This document shows, piece by piece, positions 51,101 to 56,239 of a stretch of 64,000 nucleotides of DNA (position 1 is the stretch's first letter; every line of letters starts with the position of its first letter). The DNA comes from Styela clava (lineage: Eukaryota; Chordata; Ascidiacea; Stolidobranchia; Styelidae): NCBI RefSeq assembly GCF_964204865.1, contig NC_135259.1, forward strand, positions 14,394,974 through 14,458,973, given 5' to 3'. Below the pieces are notes generated by a model, which saw nothing but the letters and a program-made list of their open reading frames with translations, was not told the origin of the DNA and did not search any database. A program made the translations under genes and the position numbers.

Positions 51101-51135
51101 GTGCTTTGATATCTACCACAAGTGTGGATGACTGA
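2635..51135 (+). CDS. FCSK: L-fucose kinase, 30-exon gene
   Basis: FCSK phosphorylates free L-fucose to fucose-1-phosphate in the cytosol, the first step of the GDP-fucose salvage pathway. Exons read from the sequence: 2635-2698, 3232-3383, 3949-3999, 4614-4739, 5543-5615, 6788-6888, 7487-7618, 8003-8092, 8926-9103, 34897-35033, 37190-37291, 37690-37786, 38213-38286, 38599-38720, 39191-39220, 40186-40292, 40893-41002, 41812-41932, 42510-42683, 43328-43466, 44058-44203, 44788-44937, 45683-45767, 46149-46228, 46733-46858, 47758-47829, 48653-48741, 49268-49367, 50182-50405, 51055-51135. All introns are GT-AG, all phases agree, and the sum is 3333 nt (1110 residues plus TGA). The order and motifs match vertebrate FCSK along its whole length. 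The first ATG that opens into the conserved exon 2 was taken as start. Oddities: a 25.8-kb intron 9 containing other genes, a 30-nt exon 15 and a repeat-derived acceptor at exon 16. Least certain are exons 13-16, which are poorly conserved in the family. Confidence 0.93.
3030..3180. repeat. Repeat fragment in FCSK intron 1, related to the intron 10 element
   Basis: The sequence from gattgaatatttgcgcagc to aatcctggcttcgctt is closely similar to 36251-36370 (gattgaatattttacgcaac ... aatcctggctgcgct), which lies inside the 1.5-kb hAT-like element of intron 10. It is therefore a dispersed repeat fragment and not part of exon 2, although it reads open in the same frame. Confidence 0.6.
9293..9593. 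mobile_element. hAT-like MITE in FCSK intron 9
   Basis: A 301-bp element starts CAGGGGTTCGCAACC and ends GGTTGCACACCCCTG, imperfect inverted repeats of the hAT type. It is flanked by ttttaaat on the left and gtttaaat on the right, an 8-bp target duplication with one mismatch. It contains gcgggccgc segments and no transposase. The same family occurs at 51149-51445. Confidence 0.85.
9594..10986. other. FCSK intron 9, left non-coding part
   Basis: I see no supported gene, RNA or complete repeat here. Short open frames (for example near 9861-10082 and 10665-10928) lack similarity to any family. The segment lies downstream of the minus-strand BTB-BACK gene, where a Kelch domain would be expected if that gene were full length; I did not find one. 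Confidence 0.5.
10987..11760 (-). CDS. BTB-BACK protein without Kelch repeats, nested in FCSK intron 9
   Basis: Single exon, 257 residues. A BTB domain spans about residues 31-135 ([20 protein letters not shown], then FIYTGKV) and a BACK domain about 140-250 ([35 protein letters not shown]). The protein stops right after the BACK domain, where the sister genes continue into Kelch repeats. BTB-BACK-Kelch proteins are normally CUL3 ubiquitin-ligase substrate adaptors: BTB/BACK bind CUL3 and dimerise, and Kelch binds substrate. A protein lacking Kelch could dimerise or bind CUL3 without recruiting substrate; that is inference. It is the most diverged member of the local cluster and has no internal stop or frameshift, so it is probably functional, though it could be a truncated relic. 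Confidence 0.8.
   Translation of the reverse strand: MGGSVSVEEREKENHAKDILTALNAQRQEEAYCDFVIKVGEEEFKAHQSILSASSRFFEAMLSSDMKVKEDGFVEIYCLDAKAFKHCIDFIYTGKVVFNLNETNDPKQMIDASEKLELTGLTDVYFKYWKDKLTVQQSLLYKELAQKYSRKEDEEYLENFIIKNFSEIMQLEDFKNIDKQQMIDYIRKLSDEKLKWEATTKWIDGDIENRKIILVELLDLINILKLPKGFIVDKILQEPMIQESHECKDKLIMSLSR
11761..13414. other. FCSK intron 9, non-coding between BTB-BACK gene and tandem array
   Basis: No gene is supported. Open frames at 12475-12717 and 12717-12920 have no recognisable domain. A short direct repeat (gagctgagcaagaaag / tagctgagcaagaaag) occurs at about 12724-12757. The promoter of the minus-strand BTB-BACK gene should lie just right of 11760. Confidence 0.45.
13415..13635. 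mobile_element. Foldback MITE
   Basis: Two arms of about 90 bp form a long imperfect inverted repeat: the left arm contains taacgtttcgtctgacc and agtttacaaca, and the right arm contains the complements tgttgtaaact and ggtcagacgaaacgtta. The ends are acactaacacaaatg and acatttgtgt. There is no coding sequence. A shorter diverged relative is at 43173-43300 in FCSK intron 20. Confidence 0.75.
13650..14430. repeat. Oldest copy of the Kelch-array tail flank, with MITE empty site
   Basis: This flank is homologous to 19130-20365, 25110-26407 and, in part, 30800-31500 (shared strings include tttacaatttaggcc and catgcattgtgcccc). It is more diverged than the other copies. At 14349-14356 it has a single ctttatac where the copies at 19.8 and 25.8 kb carry a MITE whose right side is followed by ctttatac, so it preserves the uninserted state. 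Confidence 0.65.
14431..15948 (-). pseudogene. BTB-BACK-Kelch copy B1, broken in the BTB domain
   Basis: One reading frame runs from ATG at 15948 to TAG at 14431-14433, interrupted by an in-frame TAA at 15781-15783 that is followed immediately by ATG. Relative to copy B3 it has lost the first BTB strand (B3: [20 protein letters not shown]; here KRPVGKEE), and the BACK segment between KWVKV and TEPLM is deleted. The 449-residue frame after the stop keeps the rest of the BTB and BACK domains and the Kelch region ([25 protein letters not shown]). Copy B2 at 20366 shares all three lesions, so they predate the duplication. It could still produce a BTB-truncated Kelch protein by reinitiation, but I regard it as a pseudogene. 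Confidence 0.75.
15949..16842. promoter_or_regulatory. Shared upstream region of divergent B1/C1 pair
   Basis: This 894-bp stretch separates the start codons of the head-to-head B1 (minus) and C1 (plus) copies. It is nearly repeated at 21878-22825 between B2 and C2. Promoters for both directions should lie here; no specific element could be named. Confidence 0.5.
16843..18479 (+). pseudogene. BTB-BACK-Kelch copy C1, frameshifted
   Basis: The copy reads BTB-BACK in one frame (16843-17589, 248 residues) and Kelch in another (to TAA at 18477-18479). At 17575-17580 there are six A where intact copy C2 has four, shifting the frame and creating a stop just after FKKHI. Otherwise it is about 97% identical to C2: the same BTB ([20 protein letters not shown]), BACK ([21 protein letters not shown]) and degenerate Kelch repeats ([16 protein letters not shown]). 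The only lesion is in a homopolymer, so an assembly error or polymorphism is possible and the gene may be intact in other individuals. Confidence 0.8.
18571..18724 (+). pseudogene. Orphan duplicate of the C-gene 3' end (tail 1)
   Basis: This is a ~154-bp copy of the last ~50 codons of the C gene ([19 protein letters not shown] ... GSLCL stop), placed about 90 bp after the C1 stop. It is open to its own TGA and preceded by ccctgag, a possible weak splice acceptor, so it could serve as an alternative last exon. More likely it is a partial tandem duplication. A matching copy follows C2. Confidence 0.65.
19825..20299. mobile_element. hAT-like MITE in array tail, copy 1
   Basis: The element starts CAGAGGTGGCCAACATGCC and ends GGTGGCCACCACTG, with ctttatac directly after the right end. 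The left flank here is taggctac, but the related left end at 31458 is preceded by ctttatac, showing the original 8-bp target duplication. The region at 14349-14356 carries the uninterrupted ctttatac site. Confidence 0.7.
20366..21877 (-). pseudogene. BTB-BACK-Kelch copy B2, broken in the BTB domain
   Basis: This is a near-identical tandem copy of B1. From ATG at 21877 the frame meets TAA at 21710-21712 followed at once by ATG; the 447-residue remainder runs to TGA at 20366-20368. It shares with B1 the loss of the first BTB strand, the stop codon and the BACK deletion. It differs from B1 by about ten residues and by a four-residue deletion (FRVQEKT against [11 protein letters not shown]), and it ends ACLIYE where B1 ends ACLI. 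That the long frame stayed open in both copies is mild evidence for expression, but the duplication may simply be too recent for decay. Confidence 0.75.
21878..22825. promoter_or_regulatory. Shared upstream region of divergent B2/C2 pair
   Basis: This 948-bp region lies between the B2 and C2 start codons and is a close copy of 15949-16842. It differs by a small insertion near 22670-22720 containing cactcttattatttttttt. It should contain the promoter of the only full-length C gene; no motif can be assigned with confidence. Confidence 0.5.
22826..24457 (+). CDS. BTB-BACK-Kelch protein (kelch-like), intact copy C2
   Basis: Single exon, 543 residues, the only copy in the cluster open over full length. 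BTB spans about residues 26-124 ([28 protein letters not shown]), BACK about 129-250 ([40 protein letters not shown]) and Kelch repeats about 285-543. The Kelch region is degenerate: only [16 protein letters not shown] and [10 protein letters not shown] keep the glycine pair, and the [13 protein letters not shown] blade end is clear. The family role is substrate adaptor for a CUL3 RING ubiquitin ligase; the substrate cannot be guessed. It pairs head to head with B2 and lies wholly inside FCSK intron 9 on the FCSK strand, so its exon is removed from the FCSK transcript by splicing. The absence of introns suggests retroposed ancestry. Confidence 0.9.
   Translation: MANERESKSRSQDLLIILEKQRQEEKYCDFLIKVGDEKICVHRNVIAASSSYFDKMLSHNSKERRDGFVELRGVDTESVKKCVKFIYTGKVLFSTDSPDFLIHASELFNLTELSDMYFDYLIENLDSRNCFLYKELAQKYNHVNSQKKVEKYISENFDKMTSTEDFQKKSLGEIQKYMNSLSSYGEGEILKWKAAVKWVKADMENRTSMFLRLLHVISLADLPKDFVKNQVQTEPLMKESDDFKTYLINVLSESIHTLKNKRNQLDIAIAPATESAAESGSCKPVPHIVLLPKHGSMLYNINCRSSEVSRITKIPEEFSGGHRDVICIESEIYVFHKQSLMKYSNGMWKNLANLESEPSNYICLTCKSCILVIESEKVSKFIPETNTWVEQEEGHQLGEGVMVTASSDQIYALGGKGTEKQAKEFDGNWDRIDDMLYEHCNGGAAASHLPVRIFAVGGILIGGYCQHTSIEFYTPSTNQWTKFGGDFPIWQLKAFYLEALAADNTLFVKCKDDNKMVKFDIKSKKIGNFITAMKSDSCSLCLR
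24511..24516 (+). terminator. Candidate C2 poly(A) signal
   Basis: AATAAA lies 54 nt after the C2 stop codon and is conserved after C1 (18533-18538). It also lies in the sense strand of the FCSK intron, so its use must not end FCSK transcription prematurely. Confidence 0.5.
24549..24702 (+). pseudogene. Orphan duplicate of the C-gene 3' end (tail 2)
   Basis: This is the same ~154-bp duplicate of the C gene's last coding stretch as at 18571, here after C2, with its own TGA. It lies beyond the candidate poly(A) signal of C2. It differs from tail 1 by a few bases (KAKQNGN against KAKKNGN). It has no start codon of its own in the conserved part. Confidence 0.65.
25814..26339. mobile_element. hAT-like MITE in array tail, copy 2
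   Basis: This is the duplicate of the 19825-20299 element, with the same ends (CAGAGGTGGCCAACATGCC ... GGTGGCCACCACTG) followed by ctttatac. It is slightly longer because of an insertion near 26190-26265. It was copied with the 5.98-kb block rather than inserted independently. Confidence 0.7.
26408..28025 (-). pseudogene. BTB-BACK-Kelch copy B3, complete except for a one-base frameshift
   Basis: From ATG at 28025 an open frame of 467 residues contains a complete BTB ([28 protein letters not shown]), a complete BACK ([34 protein letters not shown]) and Kelch repeats ([27 protein letters not shown]). At 26652-26654 the plus strand reads CCC where CC would keep the frame; the extra base diverts the protein to a short tail. 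The remaining Kelch sequence (AYTVSVDSW, then [17 protein letters not shown]) continues in the next frame to TGA at 26408-26410. The lesion may be real, polymorphic or a sequencing error. B3 shows what B1 and B2 lost, so it is the better guide to the B subfamily. Confidence 0.75.
28026..28692. promoter_or_regulatory. Shared upstream region of divergent B3/C-psi pair
   Basis: This 667-bp spacer between B3 and the degenerate C copy is homologous to 15949-16842 and 21878-22825 but clearly diverged, consistent with an older duplication. No specific element could be named. Confidence 0.4.
28693..29420 (+). pseudogene. BTB-BACK-Kelch C-type relic, heavily degraded
   Basis: It starts like the C genes (ATG GCA AAT GAA AGA GAA) but hits TGA at codon 11. 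It has lost a piece of the BTB between SYFDK and [10 protein letters not shown], most of the BACK and most of the Kelch region. Recognisable pieces are [28 protein letters not shown] and the final FYTPSTNQ. The 3' flank matches that of copy C4 (aagtatgtaacagcctatcatg type sequence), linking the two. Confidence 0.85.
30253..30411 (+). pseudogene. Orphan duplicate of the C-gene 3' end (tail 3)
   Basis: This is a third copy of the C-gene terminal stretch ([20 protein letters not shown]), broken by a small insertion (ggtaccgg) that shifts the frame. No upstream BTB or BACK sequence accompanies it. The following 1 kb is homologous to the tails after C1 and C2, so it marks the end of a lost gene copy. 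Confidence 0.65.
30412..31560. repeat. Tail flank of lost array copy
   Basis: This flank is homologous to 18725-19870 and 24703-25860. At 31450-31457 it has ctttatac immediately before CAGTGGTGGCCAACATGCC, the left end of the tail MITE. About 50 bp into the element the similarity switches to an upstream region of the C type, so the right part of the MITE and a B gene were deleted. Confidence 0.6.
32083..33640 (+). pseudogene. BTB-BACK-Kelch copy C4, frame broken in the linker
   Basis: BTB-BACK reads in one frame from ATG at 32083 to TGA at 32803-32805 (240 residues). Kelch reads in another from about 32790 to TAA at 33638-33640. Compared with C2, about 90 bp encoding the end of BACK and the linker (from TEPLM to LKNKR) are missing at about 32787, and the join is out of frame. 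Both halves are otherwise well preserved ([48 protein letters not shown]). A separate BTB-BACK protein could be made from the first half. No convincing intron would rejoin the frames. Confidence 0.75.
33641..34896. other. FCSK intron 9, right non-coding end
   Basis: The first ~300 bp is the 3' flank of C4, shared with the relic at 28693. Beyond that I see no gene. An open frame at 34483-34749 has no recognisable domain. The stretch ends with the acceptor tatatacag of FCSK exon 10. Confidence 0.5.
34897..43466 (+). CDS. FCSK: FCSK exons 10-20, central region
   Basis: These exons encode about residues 323-726, linking the N-terminal domain to the GHMP kinase. Strong landmarks are [10 protein letters not shown] in exon 16 (human RLFPVLHPSR), [14 protein letters not shown] in exon 17, [13 protein letters not shown] in exon 19 (human [13 protein letters not shown]) and [16 protein letters not shown] in exon 20. 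Exon 15 is a 30-nt microexon (39191-39220) flanked by a good acceptor (tttcag) and a GT donor; because its length is a multiple of three it can be skipped without changing frame. Exon 16 is joined at a tatatttag acceptor because that is the only nearby acceptor giving the right phase. Exons 13-15 are the weakest part of the model. Confidence 0.85.
35086..36584. mobile_element. 1.5-kb hAT-like non-autonomous element in FCSK intron 10
   Basis: The element starts CAGGGGTTCTCAAAC and ends GTTT-type complement TTTGAGAACCTATG, flanked by an exact 8-bp duplication ctctataa (35078-35085 and 36585-36592). Repeated gcggagccc motifs lie near both ends. Open frames inside (35344-35568, 35784-35996) do not look like hAT transposase. 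It begins only 52 bp after the exon 10 donor. A fragment related to its interior occurs in intron 1. Confidence 0.88.
39426..39487. mobile_element. hAT-like right-end fragment in intron 15
   Basis: The segment ending ggtcgtagttttcctacctctg looks like the right terminus of a hAT-type element (gtgggtcgatccagcccatg is the adjoining subterminal part). I could not define a matching left end, so it is a fragment or a strongly decayed copy. Confidence 0.4.
39736..40071 (+). mobile_element. tRNA-derived SINE, fullest copy (FCSK intron 15)
   Basis: The 5' part resembles a tRNA gene: an A-box-like tggctcgacggg at about 39745 and a B-box-like ggtttgaatcc at 39814-39824. A tRNA-unrelated body follows (ggttcacgtaaccgctggtc, ttggaatggtaactggacg, tcttatcggctttcctc), ending in a cctatcctatcc tail. 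Two further copies of the family are at 45928-46085 and 49950-50172, all in FCSK introns and in the same orientation. It is not a functional tRNA gene because no cloverleaf closes. Confidence 0.8.
40142..40200. repeat. Repeat copy overlapping the FCSK exon 16 acceptor
   Basis: The sequence attgcttacaatgctgaagc through tttagactgaatcacaag is repeated at 41249-41305 with few changes. The exon 16 acceptor (tatatttag, ending 40185) and the first codons of exon 16 lie within it. Shared words with the hAT-like element at 62.2-63.2 kb suggest transposon origin. Confidence 0.6.
41249..41305. repeat. Second copy of exon 16-acceptor repeat (intron 17)
   Basis: This copy matches 40142-40200 from attgcttacaatgctgacgc through tttttagactgaatcacaag, including the acceptor-like tag. 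It is not followed by coding sequence. Either a mobile repeat landed twice or the intron/exon boundary was duplicated. Confidence 0.55.
42082..42395. repeat. 21-bp minisatellite in FCSK intron 18
   Basis: About 15 tandem units of roughly 21 bp follow the pattern aaaaagtgatttgatcggct, with tga and gga variants (ctaaaaatgtgatttgatcg and ctcaaaaagtgatttgatcg units intermixed). The open frame on the minus strand is a by-product of the repeat. Confidence 0.9.
43173..43300. mobile_element. Diverged foldback MITE copy in FCSK intron 19
   Basis: It begins ctacacgctaacacaaat and ends atatatttgtgttag, with internal caaaatcaggctttctcaga and ttggtcagacaaaacctc, matching the family of 13415-13635 in reduced form. 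Confidence 0.6.
44058..51135 (+). CDS. FCSK: FCSK exons 21-30, C-terminal GHMP kinase domain
   Basis: These exons encode about residues 727-1110. All three GHMP-kinase signatures are visible: [15 protein letters not shown] (745-759, substrate side), [11 protein letters not shown] (867-877, the phosphate-binding loop) and LAGAGGGGF (1054-1062, motif 3). Also conserved are [13 protein letters not shown] across exons 25-26, [10 protein letters not shown] in exon 27, DVLRNWY in exon 28 and KIMAPGCEP (1027-1035). The last exon is short and ends in TSVDD before TGA at 51133-51135. Nothing suggests loss of kinase activity. A hAT-like MITE lies immediately after the stop codon, and the acceptor of exon 29 abuts a SINE. 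Confidence 0.95.
45284..45579. mobile_element. hAT-like MITE in FCSK intron 22
   Basis: The left end CAGGGCTCCCCAAAC and right end GTTTTGAAAGCCTTG are imperfect inverted repeats; flanks atctagac and atctgtac resemble a decayed 8-bp duplication (6 of 8). It is 296 bp long and contains no transposase. Confidence 0.6.
45928..46085 (+). mobile_element. SINE 3' fragment in FCSK intron 23
   Basis: It matches the body of the 39736-40071 SINE from caaccatcaggtccatgcg through tatggaatggtaattagatg to catcttatcgacttccgtc. The tRNA-like head is missing. Confidence 0.6.
46992..47273. mobile_element. Probable hAT-like MITE in FCSK intron 25
   Basis: The left end caaccggttctcagcc and right end aaaggttgaaaaccactg are related to the hAT terminus CAGTGGTTTTCAACC. 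The flanking 8 bp match poorly, so the left boundary is uncertain. Confidence 0.45.
49950..50172 (+). mobile_element. SINE copy ending at the exon 29 acceptor of FCSK
   Basis: It carries the family words ctgattaccctgcacgggtt, ggattgctggattcaccgtc, ggtcacgtaaccactggtca, ggctttcctcacctctgg and ataaatatgtaaattctatt. An internal segment of the full-length copy is missing. Its 3' end runs straight into the T-rich tract and tatag acceptor of exon 29 (first coding base 50182). Confidence 0.7.
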
Positions 51136-51148
51136 TCATCCTTTAGAC

Positions 51149-51445
51149 CAGGGGTGTGCAACCTTTTTCGCAGGCGGGCCAAATATCAATAACCGGGTGA
51201 AACCGCGGGCCGCACCTACATTTAACACAGCTTTCTATTAGTTGCAGGCACAAAATGATGTCTTTTTGTTATTGATCTCATGTCATCATTAGGGGTCCTT
51301 GCAGAAATGATAAGTTAAAACGCCTAAATTGTTAGCTTTTGTATCTTTTAATAATAATTTTTTTTAAACTGCTCTCCAGTTGCCTCCGCGGGCCGCACAA
51401 TTTTCCTTTGCAGGCTGCATTTGGGCCGCACTTTGCACAGCCCTG
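51149..51445. mobile_element. hAT-like MITE in FCSK 3'UTR
   Basis: The 297-bp element has ends CAGGGGTGTGCAACC and GCACAGCCCTG and an exact 8-bp target duplication ctttagac (51141-51148 and 51446-51453). Gcgggccgc-rich subterminal parts put it in the same family as 9293-9593. It begins 13 nt after the FCSK stop codon. Confidence 0.9.
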
Positions 51446-51733
51446 CTTTAGACCTTTAGTCTAAAAACCAAAATTTCTTCAATAGTGTATCATGATCGCA
51501 AATTTCTAAATTTAACTTAGGTTGTTAACCTAGACACTCATGTGCAAAAAAAACGCTCATAATAATTGCTTTCACTAACTTGAAAATCAAATGTCTTGTT
51601 ATATGCAGTTTATGCAATATGACCGCAGTCGTTTATAAACTTATGCCATCGTTTGTATGAGCATCAAATTTTGTTTCTTGCTATTATTCAGCTATATTGT
51701 TTGTTTACTTTTTTATTACAGTGATTCAAATGA

Positions 51734-51739
51734 AATAAA
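51734..51739 (+). terminator. Candidate FCSK poly(A) signal
   Basis: AATAAA occurs at 51734-51739, about 600 nt after the FCSK stop and beyond the MITE in the 3'UTR. It is the first canonical hexamer I noticed downstream on the plus strand. Without transcripts its use is a guess. Confidence 0.35.
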
Positions 51740-53064
51740 CACTTCTTTCAATTTGTCTTGTGCAATTTCAAAGTAGGACTTTAAAATTGTCTATGAACCG
51801 TTTCACAATTTTATTGAATGTGACCTCGGACCTCTGTAGTAGTAGCTGGTTCTGAGGTTAATATAATGTGCCAATTACCCACTATTTTTCACATTTCAAA
51901 ACTGTTGAGATCCAGGTGGTTCGCCATCTTGTTTTAAATGTCGGACAACCACAGCAAATGATTTATATACATCGCATCTGACAACTAGTGTGAAATTTGG
52001 CATCCAGAGTTATGCATTAGTTTTCTAAAGCATGTTATGTTAATGCAGTTTACATAACGAGACACATATTTTCTGAACCTTATTGTGGTGGGTTCGGTAC
52101 AAAAGATAACCCGCTTTTGAATCCCATCCCTGCAGATGGCTTTAAACAGTACTATCACGAATCTCTTTTTCGAGATGAACAGATTAGGTCTTAGACTGAG
52201 CAACTGTGAATCGGCGCCATTAGGGACAGTTATATACAGTTTTTCCTCATCTGTTCTATAGCATGTGGCTTTAAAACAATGTCAATAAATATAATCATTA
52301 AAATTGAGCAATCGTGGTCTTCATAGCCCACAATTCACAGCTAAATGCTGTACTTGCAAATCTTGTTACTTATCGCCATTGCTTACCATTAAAATCTTGA
52401 ATATCAGACAGTTGTAACATTATTCATAAGTTAGATGAATGGTAAAGGTAAATAAATGGTAGAAGGTGTGTTACTTGAAATAGAATACCTGATAAATGCG
52501 CACCTTGCTATTTTTCTTCACGTAGAAGGCTAGTTTCCAAATATCTCTCAGACAAGCTAGAAGTGAAAAGCACATTGGTAAACCAGATTTCATATCATAT
52601 GACCCTAGTCCAGTCATTTGTGGTAGTTGGCAAAGCAGGTCGTTATTCGACATATCCAAGCAATTCATTCTGGGGCCCCAATTCAATTGCCTCACTAAAA
52701 CTTCTATAGATCATAAGTCTTCAAAATGTATTGGCAGTGAATGTAGTAAGCATGTGGTATATTTATAAATAAATGTTAACTAGTGACGATATTGATAACA
52801 ACCTGATCTAGATTCTATAATGTGAATAGAAGTGTGTAACAGCTGGGACTGGAATTCTGAGAATATTCAATCAGTTTACAATTACTTTTCATCACAACCT
52901 GTCATTGTAGGTATGTACCTTCACCAAATACTGCAAACTAGTTTGAGGCATTCAGAGTCGTAAAGAAACAAGCCTAACTTCATATTAATGTGAGGAAATT
53001 TTGTTCCATACTGTGTCTTTGACATCAACAGATTTTTTTCTGATTAATTAACAGTCAATGTGTT

Positions 53065-53070
53065 TTTATT
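53065..53070 (-). terminator. Candidate POLD2 poly(A) signal
   Basis: The minus strand reads AATAAA here, 87 nt after the POLD2 stop. This is a plausible distance, but there is no transcript evidence. Confidence 0.45.
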
Positions 53071-53157
53071 GAGATTCTTTGCACTAATGAGTATCTTGAA
53101 TGACCGCTAATTTTGGGAAATAGCTCATCATTAAGGGATAAAATGTTTGACCACACA

Positions 53158-56100
53158 TCATTTTTCAGGCTCTGAAGAATCCCAAAAATCTCCAAACGTT
53201 ATTGGTTCGCAAGTCAAAGTACGTAAATTCAGTAAAACTGCTGTCTCAGTTTTATCAAAGCTCGGCACACTTATCGCCAAAACTGACTGACCATCGTTAC
53301 CAGTGATGGTTTTTGCACCGTAAGTCTCTTGATTCCCTGCGAAATAAACATGTGGAAAATTGTCTTCTGGGATGATAAAGGGGTCGTTTTCATAATAAGG
53401 AAAACAACCCAGTGAATCAGGTGCAGTTGGTGCAAGATGTGCACTTAATAGTGTCTGTTCCAGTAGTTTCATTGAGTCACTTTCATTTCCAAATTGCTGA
53501 AGGTTTTTGATGTTTTGTCCTGATGTACCAAGAATTTTTACTTCTTCGATCTCACACTCATAAGGGTTAGTGACAGTCTTAAATGTGCTTGTTCTATAAG
53601 ATCCTGATTTTGGAAACATGCAACTATGTAATGGTTGCTGTGGTAACATAAAGTTTGTCGGATCATATTCACCTGAAAAGTATGTACATCATAGTAAAAG
53701 TATGCGTATGATAAAAATTTGAAACTATAACATGTATATGATGAAAAAAATTCTGTACTCCCGTAGACCGTAGTATGTGTACCGGGTTAGGTTAGGTCAT
53801 AATTTTATTACGATTTTCCTTATTTTAGTTCGAGGACCGTCTGTGTTAGCCAAGTGAATATACCTCCTGCGCATAGGTTTCAGTCCCTTTACACAACTTG
53901 ATGTAAAATAGGTAAACAATATTTATACTGATTCACATGAAAGCAGAAATATGATTGGTGCAATGCCACGGTGGTTAGAAGGTTCAATCTGACTGTATCG
54001 TAATTTTGATTAATCATGTTCAAATCTCTTGCCCACCAGCTCACCCTGGCAGTAATAATACAAAAATAAATAGCTTCTTATGTATCAGCAAATGCACTGT
54101 CACGAGTAAAGATGTCAACAAAATGTAGAATTATTGGGGAGATGAGAATTGACAGAATTGGAGCCATATATTGTGCGAAACGACATCAATTTACAGGTTC
54201 TAATCAAATACTTTCAAATCTGGAATTTGTAACCTATTTTTAGATTCTATGAGTAATGACTTCTCGGAGCCATATTGATTTCTAAAGAGAAGTCCCTACT
54301 CATAGAATCTAAGAAATAGGTTGCAAATTCCAAATTTGAAAAGCGTTTTTTTAAAACTCGATTTAATCCGATGGACAACAAAAAGACCCACCGCTCATGA
54401 CATCCACACTGATCTGAGGTAAGAGTTGTACAAGAAAATCATCCAATGTTTGCATTGCAGCAACACTCTGAGCTTCCTCCTTAATTGTTAAATACTTTGC
54501 ACGTTTTTGAGAGTCTTTATCCTGTGTCTCAACACTGAGTGAATTGCCTGGAATGACGCAAAAGAATAGCATAATCCAGAAAGACCCTAGCTTTTACATT
54601 GTGAGAACTAACCTGCAATAATGACATGAACAATGGATGAACTTGATTTCTGATCTGATGGTTCTCCAAGTAAACCAATAATATAATCAATCATTAATTG
54701 TATTGAAAGTAGTTTTTCATTCTTAGCTCCAAGTCCCAGACCAGAGAGTAGTAAAACAAACCTGGGTAAAGTGTAGAAAACAACAATGAAGTTTACAGGA
54801 TACTTACTATTCAATAGAAACCAGTCAGTAGGATGTTTTGAATATGCATCGATTTTGCAATTGGTCGAATAAGTTTAATATATTTATTGTGATTAATTTA
54901 GTAATTAGTTTTTTGAGGCTGAACCAATTGTGACAACAAGGACAGGTGAAAAATGTGTCAGTGAGCACTCCTAATAATTCCAAAAATAAATCGAATTCCC
55001 TTATATCTCACTACTTTAATATTTTTTGTTCCTCTGTGGCTGTGCTCAAAAAGAACAAAAGATTCAGTAATGCGACAACGACAAGGAATTTTGAATGTGC
55101 AACAAAATTCGAAGGTAAAAGCAACTCCAAAACTATTCAAATCTAGCATACCTATCTTCATCTAACTTTGGTGGTGGTTCTTGTTTCCCAATTCCAGCGA
55201 AGGTAAAATCATCAACACGAAACTGTCCTGCTTTATCTTCGATTCCTGCTAATGCCACGACTGTTCCAGTGTATGATGTTTGTGGGTCTATGTTTCCACT
55301 GAGCGATATTCTTTGCAAAGTGTCTTCGAGAATTAAACTATCATTTTCCGAGACAAATTTTTCTCGAGTAGGTTGAACTTGTAAATTGTGCTCCTCACTT
55401 ACCTGTAACGAGTAAAAAACGAGAACATTGATTACTTTGTTGAGTGAGGTAATTTTCACACTGCCTACAATATTATAGGAATGTCATCAGATAAACGCAT
55501 TACAATGAGTAAATTTTTGGATATAAAATTTGTTGTTATTACGGTAATAACATAATATTCACATACGACATACTCCAGAAAAGGGAATTTTCGATCTGCA
55601 TTTTATACAAGACTTCTGGGAAATTTTATACTAAACTCGGACTCCAATCATGAGTCATACTCAATCGGACTTCAGGTTGACAAAATTCTTCGACTGCAGC
55701 TCCAAGAAAACCAAAAAATTTTGACCACAAAAACTTTGAAATGTGCAAACTTTCTCCAATTGTATGTTAAGAATGCCAAGTGAATTTGGTGCTTTTGGGT
55801 GTCGTTGCAAATTTTGGCTGCGACTATTATAATTACCAGTAAGTCTAAAATTCAAACTCCGACTATGCAGCACTGCTTTATACATCAGCAAATACTCGCT
55901 GCTTTGAGAAAAATCAAAACAGACCTCTTTCAAAATACTTGGTTGTAAATCCATATGCTTGAACAAAATTCCAATAACACAGCATTTTTCATTCAGTTTC
56001 ACTTTTGCTAATTGCCGTACGGGATACTCGTCACCCCACTTAGCTTCAGCCGCAATCTCAAGTCTCTTCTTCATGAGGTTACTTCTTACAAAGTACATGT

Positions 56101-56239
56101 TGGCATACTGTTTTTCGCAAGGCAAATTTCGTCTTCGAAAACGCTCAGAGCAGTCTTTACGTAGGCATATTGGCCTCACAAATTTTTCAGTATCCTCAGA
56201 TGTGTCCATTGCAGTTTCTTCATCTTCTGTTGGTGGCAT
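53158..56239 (-). CDS. POLD2: DNA polymerase delta subunit 2 (p50)
   Basis: POLD2 is the B-subunit that links the catalytic subunit of DNA polymerase delta to its other subunits during lagging-strand synthesis and repair, in the nucleus. Exons on the minus strand: 56239-55925, 55402-55152, 54761-54613, 54547-54392, 53672-53158; phases agree and give 461 residues (human 469). Landmarks, from the N terminus: LQPSILKEV then SEEHNLQVQP, LILEDTLQRISLSGNID, FVLLLSGLGLGAKN, VHVIIAGNSL, KRAKYLTIKEEAQSVAA, SVDVMSGGEYDP, LPQQPLHSCMFP, TNPYECEIEEV, FLGTSGQN-type LGTSGQN, APDSLGCFPYY and PHVYFAGNQ. The fold is an OB domain plus an inactive calcineurin-like phosphoesterase. I chose the ATG at 56239; an in-frame ATG at 56272 would add 11 hydrophobic residues. 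The donor of intron 1 is GTCTGT, unusual at position 3. Confidence 0.94.
55620..55890. repeat. Repeat fragment in POLD2 intron 1
   Basis: The words accacaaaaactttgaaatg and cggactcc/gactccgac resemble 40560-40660 in FCSK intron 16, so a dispersed repeat probably occupies this part of the intron. Its boundaries were not resolved. Confidence 0.35.

Larger units (their letters stand above)
51454..53157. other. Tail-to-tail region between FCSK and POLD2
   Basis: This stretch contains the likely end of the FCSK transcript. A degraded repeat at about 52020-52140 (catgttatgttaatgcagtt ... cttttgaatcccatccc) is related to 50705-50825 in FCSK intron 29. Open frames at 51985-52203 and 52471-52695 show no recognisable domain. 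No further gene is supported. Confidence 0.5.

Noticed and set aside
51985..52695. Open frames between FCSK and POLD2 as extra 3' exons of either gene
   Set aside because: FCSK and POLD2 both already reach family length and end with proper stops; the frames show no similarity, and part overlaps a repeat.
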